NCBI GenBank assembly: GCA_022836615.1
Contig: MU405270.1
Coordinates: forward strand, 62,001 to 126,000
Direction: 5' to 3'
DNA length: 64,000 bases
DNA from: Annulohypoxylon bovei var. microspora
Taxonomy: Eukaryota > Ascomycota > Sordariomycetes > Xylariales > Hypoxylaceae
The position numbers and the translations under genes were made by a program. The notes under the pieces are model-generated. The model was not told the origin of the DNA and ran no database searches. It saw only the letters and a program-made list of their open reading frames with translations. Shown piece after piece: positions 11,329 to 21,542 of the stretch. Each line of letters opens with the position of its first letter. The stretch's first letter is position 1.

Positions 11329-12285
11329 TCAAAGCTTTCGCTTTTTCGAGGCGGGACTAAAGAACGAATCCACAGTCCGCTGTCGCGAGTCGAACTTGGC
11401 GCTTCCAATGCCCCCTCTGGTCTTTTTTAGACCATTGAGGTGCTCAAGGTTGTTGGTGAACTCAACAGCTAGCTGCAATACCTTTCCATGGGAACCTATA
11501 GAAGAAACCGTATCGCCATCGGATGAAATCGAGTCTACAGAGGGCACTGCCTTGCTCGGACTATCCATTGATGGCAAGTTTTTGCTCAATTCCAGTTTGG
11601 CCTGGAGCACACCAGTGTTGCTCCACGTTGTGAATTCTGGCAGACCATCTTGGCCTCCACCGTGGGGTGTGGAGAGAGCTGGCTTCGGAGGGAACCGTTC
11701 AAGGAATACCTTCAGAAGAATGCCGAGGATGATACCGTGTGCCACTATTACGATAGTAATATTTTCAGACACATATGTATTAGTGATCGGAATCAGATGG
11801 GAATCCATGAAACGATTGACTCTGATCCTCATTGACTCATGGGATTCCGAGTCTGGCTGGACTTGATCATCGTCACTACTTCCCATCTTGACGCCATATT
11901 TCTTCCCCTCAAATGACCCAAAGTCTTTCTCTCGCAATTGGGGTAGTCGGGAGACTTCCAAAGGCGTCTGAGACCTTGACGCGTCGTCACTGGAGGAACT
12001 TTGAGCTTCAGTTAGGGCTTCTGCGACGGCTTCGGCTGTCTGGTAGGCTCTTTGAAGATTCGAAGTAAATATATACTTGATTGGGCCTATGGTCTCCTGG
12101 CGTTTCGCAAGATGCGCACCTAATCTCTTGATTTGAAGGACACCATGGTTCGTGAGAGGAGAATCTCGAGAACCTGCACTTGGGAAAGGTTAGTGCTTGC
12201 TGGGTATTGAACATAGAAGAATTGCTTACTAAAGACCAGCTACATTATCAACAGACTCGCCATGTCTGACGAGCAGAACGCGCAT
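11329..12285 (-). CDS. histidine phosphatase (phosphoglycerate mutase-like) with C-terminal PIP-box-like motif and NLS
   Basis: Two exons (12285-12230, 12178-11329) join to 302 codons (301 aa). The N-terminus has the catalytic RHGE motif (residues 7-10) followed by the family's SxDN, LTNHG and FTSNLQRAYQTAE segments, then REKDFGSFEG and the second catalytic His in VAHG. This is a histidine phosphatase superfamily fold. The C-terminal 80 or so residues are Ser-rich and end in QRTVDSFF (Q285 onward) followed by SPASKKRKL. QxxVxxFF fits the PCNA-interacting (PIP-box) consensus and KKRKL fits a nuclear localisation signal. This suggests a nuclear phosphatase tethered to replication clamps, which is inference. 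Substrate is unknown. The start is chosen because the RHG motif begins at residue 7, as usual. Confidence 0.82.
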
Positions 12286-12853
12286 TGCTGCGCATCATTG
12301 TTGAAAAAATGAACGAAGAGGGTGTTAGGTTTGTGGAAGATAAGAAACTACAACTTCGAGAATTTGCAAGCACAAAGCCTTTTGTATAAGTTAAGTGGGT
12401 CAACCATTTCTAGAAAAACTTCATTAATCCGTGGTTTATCCGGTTCACTCCGGAGTACCTATTCCAATTTCCAATAGGTACTAAGACCAGGGCTTATTAG
12501 TGTGCGAACCTTCTACTTTTCAGAATATTCGCCAATTTTGGAATGCCATCGTGGAGGCTCAACTATGTTCGTATCCATATTGACAAGACCTACAAAGTTT
12601 TGGGATGTTTTCCAGATTGTAACGGATAATTTAAAAGTCACCTAATACCAAACACCGATTTAGAAGCCTATGTCAAATCACACTGATGAAGCTACTGTGT
12701 AGAAAGAATAAAGGGGTTTTGCTAGATCAAGCTTGTTTATTATCAGTAAGGAGAGTGGTACCTAGAGCGGTAGGTAGACCTTCATAACCCCAGCTAACCA
12801 AGTGTTCACAAATCTCCTCATGTCTGTCTTCCTGAAGTTTCCTGGGCTTTAAT
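12286..12853. other. intergenic, nothing recognised
   Basis: It contains the promoter of the phosphatase gene and the 3' end of the thiazole synthase gene. No other feature was recognised. Confidence 0.5.
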
Positions 12854-13927
12854 TTAGAAAGCGTTCTCCTTCTGGCGTTGCTCGAAAACCTTCAAGGCTT
12901 CCTCGGCAGCCTTCACGCCAGATAGAGCCATAGCACTTTATATTCGTTAGCTTCTGTACCCTTGAACTCTATGAGGGTTGATATGATTCTTACCCGAAAG
13001 TCGGACCCATACGATTGGCTCCGTCGACTTCGCTAAGCTCCATGCCACCTACGATCAAGCCGGGCACAATCTCTCGAGTGCCTTTGACGATAGCGTCCTC
13101 GGCCGTGTTCATGTCCAACCCGCGCATACCGCCGAGCTTCTCGAGCGCTTGCATGCTTACTAGTCGCTTGACGCTGAAGGCACCGAAGGGCCCGTCATGA
13201 CCGGTGGTGCTGATAATGACGGGCGCATTGATGGTGCTGGGGTCCATGCAGGACTGGTCGTCATGGTGCATGGCGACGAGAGTCCAATTGGTGACAACAC
13301 CAGCAATTCGGAGAGCGCCAGACTCATCACGGCGTGTGATGAGATCCTCGACGGAGGTAGCATTGAAGAGCTTAATGTTGGGGAAAGCCAGAACCTTCGA
13401 CAGCAGAGTCGATGTAAAGAGGGCGGCGTGCTTGACAACGACGTAAGGGCCCTCGTCCTCGAAGGGCACACCAAGGTCGGTCAAGAACTTGTCGGCAGGC
13501 TTGCGCATCACCATGGCGCTGAATAGCTGGCCTCCGAGCCAAGCACCGCCACCTGCATTGGTTAGTTTAATAGTTCGAACAAGTCATATTAGTCAGACGC
13601 ACCAGGAGAGACGCTAGCCTCGATGATGGCAATCTTCAAGTCGGGACGAGCTTTGGCGAGCGTGTAAGCAGTGCTCAGACCGCATGAGCCCGCACCGACG
13701 ATGACAATGTCCGACTCGGCATAGGTGTCGAGGTCGTTGAAGTATCGACGGGCCATGGCACGAGCGACCTGTGACTCCCTAATGGGATGGAAAGAGAAAT
13801 CCTTCCACTTCCCATCAGCAGCCTGAAGATCTCCACTGGCATGTATTTTACCATTGCCAATAGGGATGCCTCCCTTGTGGGGAAGGGTAGTAGGCTCAAC
13901 GACTTCTAGGGTTGCGGATGGTGCCAT
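12854..13927 (-). CDS. thi4: thiamine thiazole synthase
   Basis: Three exons (13927-13603, 13552-12994, 12935-12854) join to exactly 322 codons (321 aa), the normal length. The protein has a Rossmann dinucleotide-binding motif (DIVIVGAGSCGLS, about residues 73-85), GGGAWLGGQLFSAMV and the DQSCMDP motif. The Cys there (about C210) is the sulfur donor that eukaryotic THI4 sacrifices in a single-turnover reaction. GHDGPFGAF and the late IVGGMELSEVDGANRMGPTFG block are also present. The enzyme makes the thiazole half of thiamine from NAD, glycine and its own Cys sulfur. A TPP riboswitch and a uORF precede it, so it should be repressed by thiamine. All diagnostic residues are present and it looks intact. 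Confidence 0.95.
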
Positions 13928-13964
13928 TATGAATATTTCTCAGGTATAAGTATTCTGGTAGGTG

Positions 13965-14006
13965 TTAGTTGCTGCTCATAGGGGGAAGGGGAAACATCGA
14001 GAGCAT
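13965..14006 (-). promoter_or_regulatory. 13-codon uORF overlapping the riboswitch 3' end
   Basis: A 13-codon upstream ORF starts at an ATG inside the aptamer's GGATCATGC end and stops at TAA 13967-13965. It has two further in-frame ATGs. Its stop overlaps an AACTAAC sequence that looks like the branch site for the acceptor at 13956-13955, so splicing would remove it and unspliced leader would retain it. Confidence 0.65.
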
Positions 14007-14142
14007 GATCCTTTCGCTGGTATTATCCAGATCAAGTTTTCGGCCGTATAATCTCAGAACGAGCTCTACGTTTATCCCCATCGTCTATACATCTCCATAC
14101 CCTTCATCTAGATTGACGTTTTCTAAATGAGTGGGCATGGTT
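13998..14142 (-). promoter_or_regulatory. TPP riboswitch in the thi4 5' leader
   Basis: On the minus strand the thi4 leader carries the fungal TPP aptamer core: CTGAGATTATACGG (about 14057-14044), then TTGATCTGGATAATACCAGC and GAAAGGATCATGC (to about 14003). These match the THI-element sensor helices and the 3' strand of P1. The 5' strand is probably near 14134-14142, leaving the long P3 insertion usual in fungi. Fungal TPP riboswitches lie in 5' leader introns and control splice-site choice. A plausible acceptor (CTACCAG, AG at 13956-13955) lies downstream. The core is certain; the 5' boundary is approximate. Confidence 0.9.
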
Positions 14143-16123
14143 GGATACACTTCAGACAGGGCGCAAAGACTCGAACACCGGCTCATGGCTCATCTCAGAT
14201 TATGTTACCTAATGATGAGGGGTTTTGATCAAGTGCAGTCATTTAAGTTCTTGCTGGATAACCCATCTAGGGTCATGGCCTCCTGTGGCGGGGTCGCCAT
14301 CTTGACGCGTACCGGGTATCGGTCCTAGTCAAGACAAGAATCAGTATCAGTCTCTTAAATAAAGAACAACAGCGATATAGTCTTTACTACAATGCGTACG
14401 ATTGGTTTATGCAAACGATATTCGTTCAAGTTGATTATAGTCGGGAGAGTGTTTAGAGTGTTTAGAGTGTTTAGAGTGTAGAGAAGGAAAAATTCCTCTT
14501 TTTTTCACGAAGGGTTCAACTCAACGCCTTTATAGATATCGTGAAGCGGGGTAGCATCGGGTAGTGTCGTCATACTAACCACATATATCCATTCTAGAAT
14601 CAGTATCGGGTCTAACGATACCTATCCCAAGAGATATTAACCTCTCACCATGCATATCATCGCCGATTCTCGCCGGTCTGCTGTGAAGAACATATTATGA
14701 TTGCTACCGTAGTGGACCCCCGTGGGCTTGTGCTACTTAGCGATTGGCATATATACAACGATAGGGCTGACTGATCAACACTATGGTGCTACAATTTCTC
14801 GACGGTGATGAAATAGGTATCGATAGAAGGGTCGAGGCTGTTTCTCTATAAATGAGTTTTCTACGGACCTCAACCCTCCCAAACCATCCCATTGGCTCAG
14901 TTTCTCATGCACATCTATCTACTATGTATCAGGGAGCTCGGAATTGCTATAAGTAAAATGCCCTCCATGGATGCTAATGAAAATGCTATTCCCGTATACA
15001 TTAATCGGCCCTGTTCTTTTAGCTGGAGATTGTGGACCTATACTCTATCCACTGCATATTGTGCTCAAATATTTCACCTTATAAATTTCCGGTCATAAAT
15101 TCATATATGTAGGTACTTACATCAGTCGGAGCCAAGGTGACACCCTCACGACCTCTGCTGGTTAACTCCAGTACCTAGGTAGGTAGGCACTTACTCACTG
15201 GGCAGTTGGGAATATGTTACATGTAACTATGAAAGACTCCTTTAGTTGTGATATAACGTTAACAACTAACATATGAAGATCATAAACCTCTTATGTTACA
15301 TCCTTCCTAGTACGACATTTTTTCGAATTATCCCTTAGACTGATAGTTAGCGTCACTTCCCTCCAGGTTAACCAGTATGTTCCAAGAGGGAGGAACGAAC
15401 AGGGATGATGAGCTTATAAGACGCTCGGGCCCTATATCCCTGTACTAGAAGCTGCAGAAGCTGTAGGTCGCTACCTGGTACATAGACGTGGGCGCCAGGG
15501 ATTAGCAATTAGGTCATTTTTACAGGGGGAGCTAACTGCGGGATACTTGGTGATCCCACCAAAAGTTACCATTGAAAGTCACTGGAGCCTCATTCTAATC
15601 CTGGGAGGTGTTACTTTTTTCGTCTGTTTTTGCGGTTCCTATCTTTCAACCTTCGACACAACAACAATAACTACTCCTACTACTACCACTACCATCATCA
15701 TTATACTTACGACCGCGTTCAATCCTTAACCTTTTACCTTGTGTGAAATGTATTAATATTTCATCAGGAGTGTTGAAAGCTCTAGGAATCAACGCGCTCG
15801 TTAAAAACTCCTTCAACCCACTATCACGATCCTTACAACTACTCTGTTTTTTATTACCATTGTGAACTTTCCTGACTACAATTAACCTCCTCAGGAATTG
15901 ACGACCACGCTTGTAGTTAACGACTTTACAAGTCCACTACACGCCTGGAAGTAACTTCCTCAACGATCCATATCCCGAAGACCCCCGAATTTCGTAGATT
16001 TTCACAAATTCCTCAGACCTCAATTAATTATCCATCGCCGACCACGGAACTTCCACCGATACACAACCACTATCACCACGTTCGCCGATCATTAATATTC
16101 ATATCACGACACGGATTCTTATC
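14143..16123. other. gene-poor AT-rich region
   Basis: About 2 kb without a supported gene. It holds a 9-bp tandem repeat (14447-14482), a CCTAGGTAGGTAGG motif (15171-15188), and a trinucleotide-rich tract near 15655-15705 in what may be the far upstream leader of the next gene. Confidence 0.5.
14447..14482. repeat. 9-bp tandem repeat (GAGTGTTTA)x3-4
   Basis: Three perfect GAGTGTTTA units are followed by one degenerate unit. It is a minisatellite-like tract with no known function. Confidence 0.8.
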
Positions 16124-16765
16124 ATGAGTCGAACCTACCTCATGAAGCTTGGTCGCGCGACCAGCTTTAGCATCACGGCAGCAGCACGTTGCGCCGCGGT
16201 GTCTAGAACCAGCGCATTCGTCTCGCAAGCACCATTCCATGCTCGCCAGCAATCAATCGTCCCAGTACGCCTATTCTCGGATGCCCCGCGCCGCGCTATG
16301 TCCTCGTCAATTCCAGCAGGCAAACCGGCACCCATCACGAGTGCAGAATATCACCAGCTAGCGGACAAGTACCTTGACGCGGTACTTACCCAGTATGAAG
16401 ATAAGCAGGATGAGAATGGTGATATCGACGTCGAGTTTAGTGTAGGTATTTTATTTTGTTTCCTTTTTATCAATCTACTATGCATCATGGATACCAATAC
16501 TAACTAATTTGTCTATAACTAGTCTGGCGTTATGACCGTCAAGATCCCCGACCTTGGCACCTACGTGATTAATAAGCAGCCACCGAACAAGCAGATCTGG
16601 CTAGCCTCCCCTGTCTCCGGTCCGAAGCGATTTGACTACGTGGTCGTTAGCGAAGGTCAAGATCAGAAGCAGGATACTGGCAAAGGCCAGTGGATCTACC
16701 TTCGAACGGGGGAGAAGCTTAGTGAGCTTCTACTCAAGGAGACGGGCGTTGCGGTCGAAGACTAG
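16124..16765 (+). CDS. yfh1: frataxin, mitochondrial iron-sulfur assembly factor
   Basis: Two exons (16124-16441, 16523-16765) join at phase 0 to 187 codons (186 aa). The first 70 or so residues are Arg/Ser/Ala-rich with no acids, a mitochondrial presequence. The mature domain begins ITSAEYHQLADKYLDAVL with the acidic first helix (DKQDENGDIDVEFS) used for iron and partner binding. The conserved sheet follows: GVMTVKIPDLGTYVINKQPPNKQIWLASP and GPKRFDYV. Frataxin is an allosteric activator of cysteine desulfurase in Fe-S cluster assembly. The domain is complete and the fit to the family is strong. Confidence 0.95.
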
Positions 16766-17229
16766 GAATGACGCATGGCAGAATGCTTTAAGATATTCTC
16801 CACTGGGTTCCGTTGCTTAATGCTTCACTGAAGATTACATTCGAGAACATCTGAAATCTATGGTACGTCACCCATTTGAACTTAAGTAAACCATCACATT
16901 ATTAACCTATGTTGTAGTCTAAGAACACCGTTCACCAATTGCTGTGTAACGATGTGGGTGTGTGGGTAAACCTCTCCGCTCCACCCCATTACCCTACTAT
17001 TATAGGATGGCGAGTGATGCCTCCTATTGAAGGGCAGTTGCTATTGCATTTCTGCAACTAAAGAAGAAAATAAAACTGATTTTCGCCCGACTACGACCTA
17101 ATTTGTCTCGAGGAATACTAATCTGATCGTAATGTCATGTGTAGGAATTCTGGCATCCAAAAATAGTTTGTTGTGCTAATCGCTAATTTCCTCCTTCCCT
17201 TCATCCTACTTCTCCCTAGGACAGTATCT
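16766..17229. other. intergenic between convergent genes
   Basis: It should hold the 3' ends of frataxin and the following minus-strand gene. Nothing else was recognised. Confidence 0.5.
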
Positions 17230-17853
17230 TCAAGGCGTCCAGCAGCAATACGTAGGGCACAAAAATTTCTTGGGTTCCTTGAACAAGATGTAATCCCTGG
17301 TAGCAATAGACCACCCCTTCTCCCATTTCTTGCTGAACATCCAACCACTGCGACCCTGGCCACACCAAGTGACCAGCCTCTCATAGAACTCCCACATTTC
17401 GCTTGACGGCTCGGAGTCGCGGTAGTTCCACTTGCAGTTGCAGACGAAGGCGCCGACCATGCCGTCCACGTCCCAGTGCAGGAACTTCTGCCCGACCGTG
17501 TTGCCCTCGTTGCTCCAGATGACGATGTTCTGGATCGAGCCCCGGACGTTGATGTCCTTCACGTCCCAGTGCGAACACGCCGCGTGCGACACGGGGATGA
17601 TCCAGTGCCCCTTGTCGGGCAATTCGGAGACGTTTAGGGAATTTTCAAGCTCGAACGTCTGGAATGCCATGGTTTCATTCAGCTCCGGTGGCGGCTCGGG
17701 AACGGGACTGATCTCGTTCTGTGCTGGAGCTATGTCGGGCTCGGCACTCCGGGGGTGCATTTCGAACCTCTTATCCCAAGGCACCATCCTGCCAAGTGCC
17801 TGAGTGGCACCAAGGCCCATAAGTAAGAGACGCGTCGCTGTAGATATTCTCAT
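17230..17853 (-). CDS. secreted Cys-containing protein, effector candidate
   Basis: An intronless ORF of 207 residues has an N-terminal signal peptide (MRISTATRLLLMGLGATQALG). A Pro/Glu-rich disordered stretch (about 40-60) follows, then a compact C-terminal part with seven cysteines, including CNCKW, a WC and a terminal CPTYCCW. Many Trp/Gly residues surround them (WSNEGN, HWDVDGMVGAFVC). Signal peptide plus a small Cys-bearing domain without a recognised fold is the profile of fungal secreted effectors or killer-type proteins, but no family was recognised. Flanking DNA is gene-poor. Confidence 0.6.
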   Translation of the reverse strand: MRISTATRLLLMGLGATQALGRMVPWDKRFEMHPRSAEPDIAPAQNEISPVPEPPPELNETMAFQTFELENSLNVSELPDKGHWIIPVSHAACSHWDVKDINVRGSIQNIVIWSNEGNTVGQKFLHWDVDGMVGAFVCNCKWNYRDSEPSSEMWEFYERLVTWCGQGRSGWMFSKKWEKGWSIATRDYILFKEPKKFLCPTYCCWTP

Positions 17854-19022
17854 GATATATTCTAAAATTCAAAATTGTTCGAGCTGCCTAGGTGGAAGAT
17901 CTGGTTTAAGCAGAAATATTTGCTGTGTGGCAATCAGGATGTGTGTCCAATTTAATAGTTTGAATGAAGCTGATCTATCGAAACCAGCCCAGGGCCTTAT
18001 AACTAGACATCTGGAGCTGTTCTTAGCCAGGGCCACGTCTGAGCAAATGGTTTAAAGTTATAGTTCTATAGGCCTCGGGTAGACTGCACGCTCAGGCACT
18101 CACCACGAGACATGCGATAAGAGAAGTGTAAGATATGTAGAAGGTTGAGTGTAAATAAGCCGCTTTGGAAACTCTTGAATCTTCGTCTTTTCATCATGAA
18201 AGACGTTGATAGAGGAATGACTTTCCAGTAAGTGGATGGCATTTCCATTACCTTTTTTTCTTTACACGCATAGATATTACGAGTCAAGTGGTTAACGACA
18301 GTAGTTCTAATAACTTATCAATACTAGGAAATAGAAATTGTTGTCCACATTGACCTCTCACATAGAAAAAAGGGGGGATAACCCACCACGACTAAAGGGG
18401 TCAATCGACCCGTTCTAGACTTTGACGCTAGATGCAGAATCCACAACTTTATTCGAACTCTAAATAGGTACACAGCACTTGAGCTGATCTAAGAACAATA
18501 TCTTACCAACATCAAGGTAACTTTACGAGATTCAACGGAAACTAGAGGTCTAGTGCGGAAATATTCTTGGTAATAGGTTTATTATTCTTGATTCTACATA
18601 TGTCATCAATGGTTCCTATAGCCACATAAGCTTAGTTCATGTGTAATCAATGGGGTTGTGATCGTGTCTATATACTGTTAGAGAAATGCAGAGGTTCGCG
18701 TTCGCCCTTGAGGCTGTTAGGTAGCGAAAAGACTAGTGCGATACTCGTGTATTCCTTCGCGTCGTCGGCATTGAGTCTATGTCTTTTCAGCTATGACTTT
18801 CGTCTGCTAAAGGACGTTTTCGGGCTAAGTCGGTAGATTGGAAATGGCGAGACCGACAACATGGAGTTGGTGGGGTTCTAGCATCACGCAGCATAAAGGA
18901 GTAATTAATAATTGAAAGCCTTCGTAGAGTGTAAATCATGTCACATTTTCTATTCATTCTAGGAAGTGTCATTATAATACATTTTCAATAAATATTCGAG
19001 TTTTAGTATTACATCTTCTACT
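17854..19022. other. intergenic, nothing recognised
   Basis: About 1.2 kb AT-rich. Short ORFs here have no coding character. Confidence 0.5.
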
Positions 19023-20078
19023 ATGGCACACAAGCATCCAATTATCTATTTTGGAACCTCAACGTTTGGATCATCCCACGTACCGGCGCTACAAGACGAG
19101 ACAGTCGTGTCGCAATTCCTCGACGTTTTGAACGATGGCGGCGTTTCCCAAATAGATACTGCGGCTAGGTATCCACCAGATAATCATGGCGGTTCGGAAC
19201 GAATGATCGGCAGTGTGAAAGCACATGCGAGGGGCTTTACCATCAACACCAAAGTGCTGTTCGCCGGGCAGAGCAGCGATGGTTCACTCAGTAAAGAGGC
19301 TGTACGGAAAAGCGTTTCAAATAGTCTAGCGACTCTAGGGGTTAAGAAGTTGGGCATCCTGTATGCTCACGCCCCCGACCCAGTCACCCCTTTAGCGGAG
19401 CAGGCCGAAGCGCTCAACGAGCAGTACCAGAAAGGGTATTGCGAAAAGGTCTGACGCTGCTTAAATTCAATTAAAATCCACCAATATTCTAACTAAAGAT
19501 GATAGATTGGCATTTCTAACTTTCCCCTCGAAATGCTCAAGTCTTTCGTAGACATATGCGAGAAGGAGGGCTACGCCAAGCCATCGGTGTATCAGGGGCA
19601 GTACAACCTGATCTGCCGGGAGCCAGAGAAGGAGCTGCTACCGTTTCTTCGCAAGCACAATATGACCTTCAATGCATACTCGCCACTCGGTGGCGGTTTC
19701 CTGACCGGCAAGCTGACGCTGGGGACCGCCGAGGGCACGCGCCTGCGTAGTGCTTACGGGGCACACTTCGCTCGCTGGTATGACAGGCCCGAGTTCCACG
19801 ACGCGGTCAAGAAGCTCCTCGAGGTCATCGAGCCGCTCGGCATCAAACCCTCCGAGGCGGCTCTGCGGTGGGTGGCCTACCATTCGGATCTTAGCGAGGA
19901 GGACGGGGTTATACTGGGGGCGACTAAGATCGAGCAGCTGAAGCAGAATTTGGAAGATATTGAAAAGGGGCCTCTGCCTCAAGATGTCGTGGATGAGATC
20001 ATCGCTATTGGGAAGACTATCGATGCGATGGGTAGTGGGAACTTTGAGGTTAAACCTGCTGATTTACCTCCGAGGTAG
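19023..20078 (+). CDS. aldo-keto reductase, AKR7/aflatoxin-aldehyde-reductase-like
   Basis: Two exons (19023-19448, 19506-20078) join at phase 0 to 333 codons (332 aa). The protein is a TIM-barrel aldo-keto reductase: YFGTSTFG strand, GVSQIDTAARY with catalytic Asp and Tyr, TKVLF with catalytic Lys, LYAHAPD with catalytic His, GISNF, YQGQYNLICRE, NAYSPLGGGFLTGK and the cofactor-binding GVILGATKIEQLKQNL. The closest characterised group is AKR7, which reduces aldehydes including aflatoxin dialdehyde with NADPH. The physiological substrate cannot be read from sequence. No biosynthetic cluster surrounds it. All catalytic residues are present. Confidence 0.9.
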
Positions 20079-20783
20079 GATCGGTTAGGGGATAGGGGCG
20101 AAGCTGACCTAGAATTTCCGAAAGCCTGGGTCTGGAGAAAGTTCGGTGTAGCCACTCGATGCCATAATACTATTTGCAACCCTGCTCTGTTCAATTTAGG
20201 CCTCATCCAGATTCCATGTACTCCTGTAAGATGCCGACAACTGCCAGTTAAGGTGATATTTGATTTCGACCCATTTATTCAGAGTGGTTGAGATGCATGT
20301 AGCATTGATTCAATGCACGTCATGAGAATGCGAAATGTTAAATGGTATCTAATTACGCGAAATGCAGGTAGGCCTCCAATCGCGAAGTGAAGGCTGGAAG
20401 GCAACGGGCATGATGGGAGACACACGGAGGCTCGGGGAGAGCTAGTGGCGCGAGTGGATAATAATACGGCCTCATTCGGAGCAAACAGGATCATTTAGTG
20501 GGGGGTTAACGGCCTCGTTTGAGAGACAACGGTTGCCCGGCTCGGGGGTGGACCCGCGCACTTTCGCCATAAGTTGGCAACCACATGCGTGACATCTTGC
20601 AGGTACGATCCGCGACTACAGGCACGCCCTGCTTGTGTACTGCCCTAGTTCAGTGCGTGGAGGCTAGATAGTATAGGTACCTACCTTCTTAGTGTATGTA
20701 TCCCTATAGATACCATGTAACAGTCGGATGACCATTGACGGTAGACTGCGATGGATGGAACAATTCATTTGCGCTATCTACTT
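20079..20783. other. intergenic, nothing recognised
   Basis: It holds the 3' end of the reductase gene. No other feature was recognised. Confidence 0.45.
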
Positions 20784-21437
20784 CTAGTTATCCATATTTG
20801 TAATATCACTGCGATTGGAGTTAAGACCGAAGATGTTGGATGGTCCGATTGACCTTCTAAGGCTGATATCACCATAGGTAGTTGCAGATGCATTAAGAAC
20901 GGTTCTGGAAGAGGCCCCGAGGAAGACTTCCCCGGGAAGTTTGAGGCAAATGAGTTTCCAATCAGATTCCAGAATCGCTAGCTTTCCTACCAATACATTT
21001 GTATCATACATGATTTTCCCTTTCCAGTAACTCCATTGGCAAGCGTAAGCTTGACCATCAATGCCTGGAAGCTTTATCGTAACTGACCTCCCACGCAGCT
21101 AAGTGGCGTTTCATAGACGACCCCGACTTCTTGCTTGACTCTCCAGTGACGAAGAATCTCTCTAATTGGTCCGTCTCCCTGTAGTAGGCGTTGGTTTTGT
21201 CTCGCCTGTCCGAGGTTTGATGTGAGGATTGGCGGGAGGAGCTAGTAACGTTAGGTAAGTGGTCATCTGTAGTGGTGAGAAACTGAATATTACCTCGACT
21301 TGCGAGAATATGACGAGTTATGGTCAGGCATGGTGTCAGAGTCAGATAGTAAGGAGTCTTGGATGAGTCCGGGGAGCTATCTGGTACGAATTTGCCAGGA
21401 GCAAGACAACAAAGTGCAATTGATTTATTTCAATCTA
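20784..21437 (-). other. unresolved coding-like stretch, possibly a decayed gene
   Basis: The minus strand is open over most of this span but in different frames. From about 21437 one frame runs to a stop near 21059. A second frame, open from about 21100, runs to a stop at 20784 and has strong protein-like composition (GQAYACQWSYWKGK, ILESDWKLICLKLPGEVF). Neither has a convincing start codon, and no intron of normal length joins them. It may be a frameshifted relic or an unrecognised multi-exon gene. No family was recognised. Confidence 0.3.
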
Positions 21438-21458
21438 GATAGCGTATGTTTTGTGTGA

Positions 21459-21542
21459 ACGTCTGCTGTATGTATGTGCGTATATGTGTGCACGCGTGTG
21501 TAGATATGTGTGCGTGTACGTGTGTGCACACTGGTGTGTAAA
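21459..21542. repeat. TG/TATG-rich alternating purine-pyrimidine tract
   Basis: An 80-bp run of TGTG, TATG and CACG steps alternates purine and pyrimidine almost throughout. Such tracts can adopt Z-DNA and are slippage-prone. Confidence 0.7.

Noticed and set aside
13197..13526. 109-aa plus-strand ORF
   Set aside because: Antisense shadow of THI4.
14131..14328. 65-aa ORF upstream of thi4
   Set aside because: It overlaps the likely riboswitch 5' strand and has no coding character.
15547..15729. 60-aa Thr/Ile-rich ORF
   Set aside because: Its protein-like look comes from a trinucleotide-rich tract.
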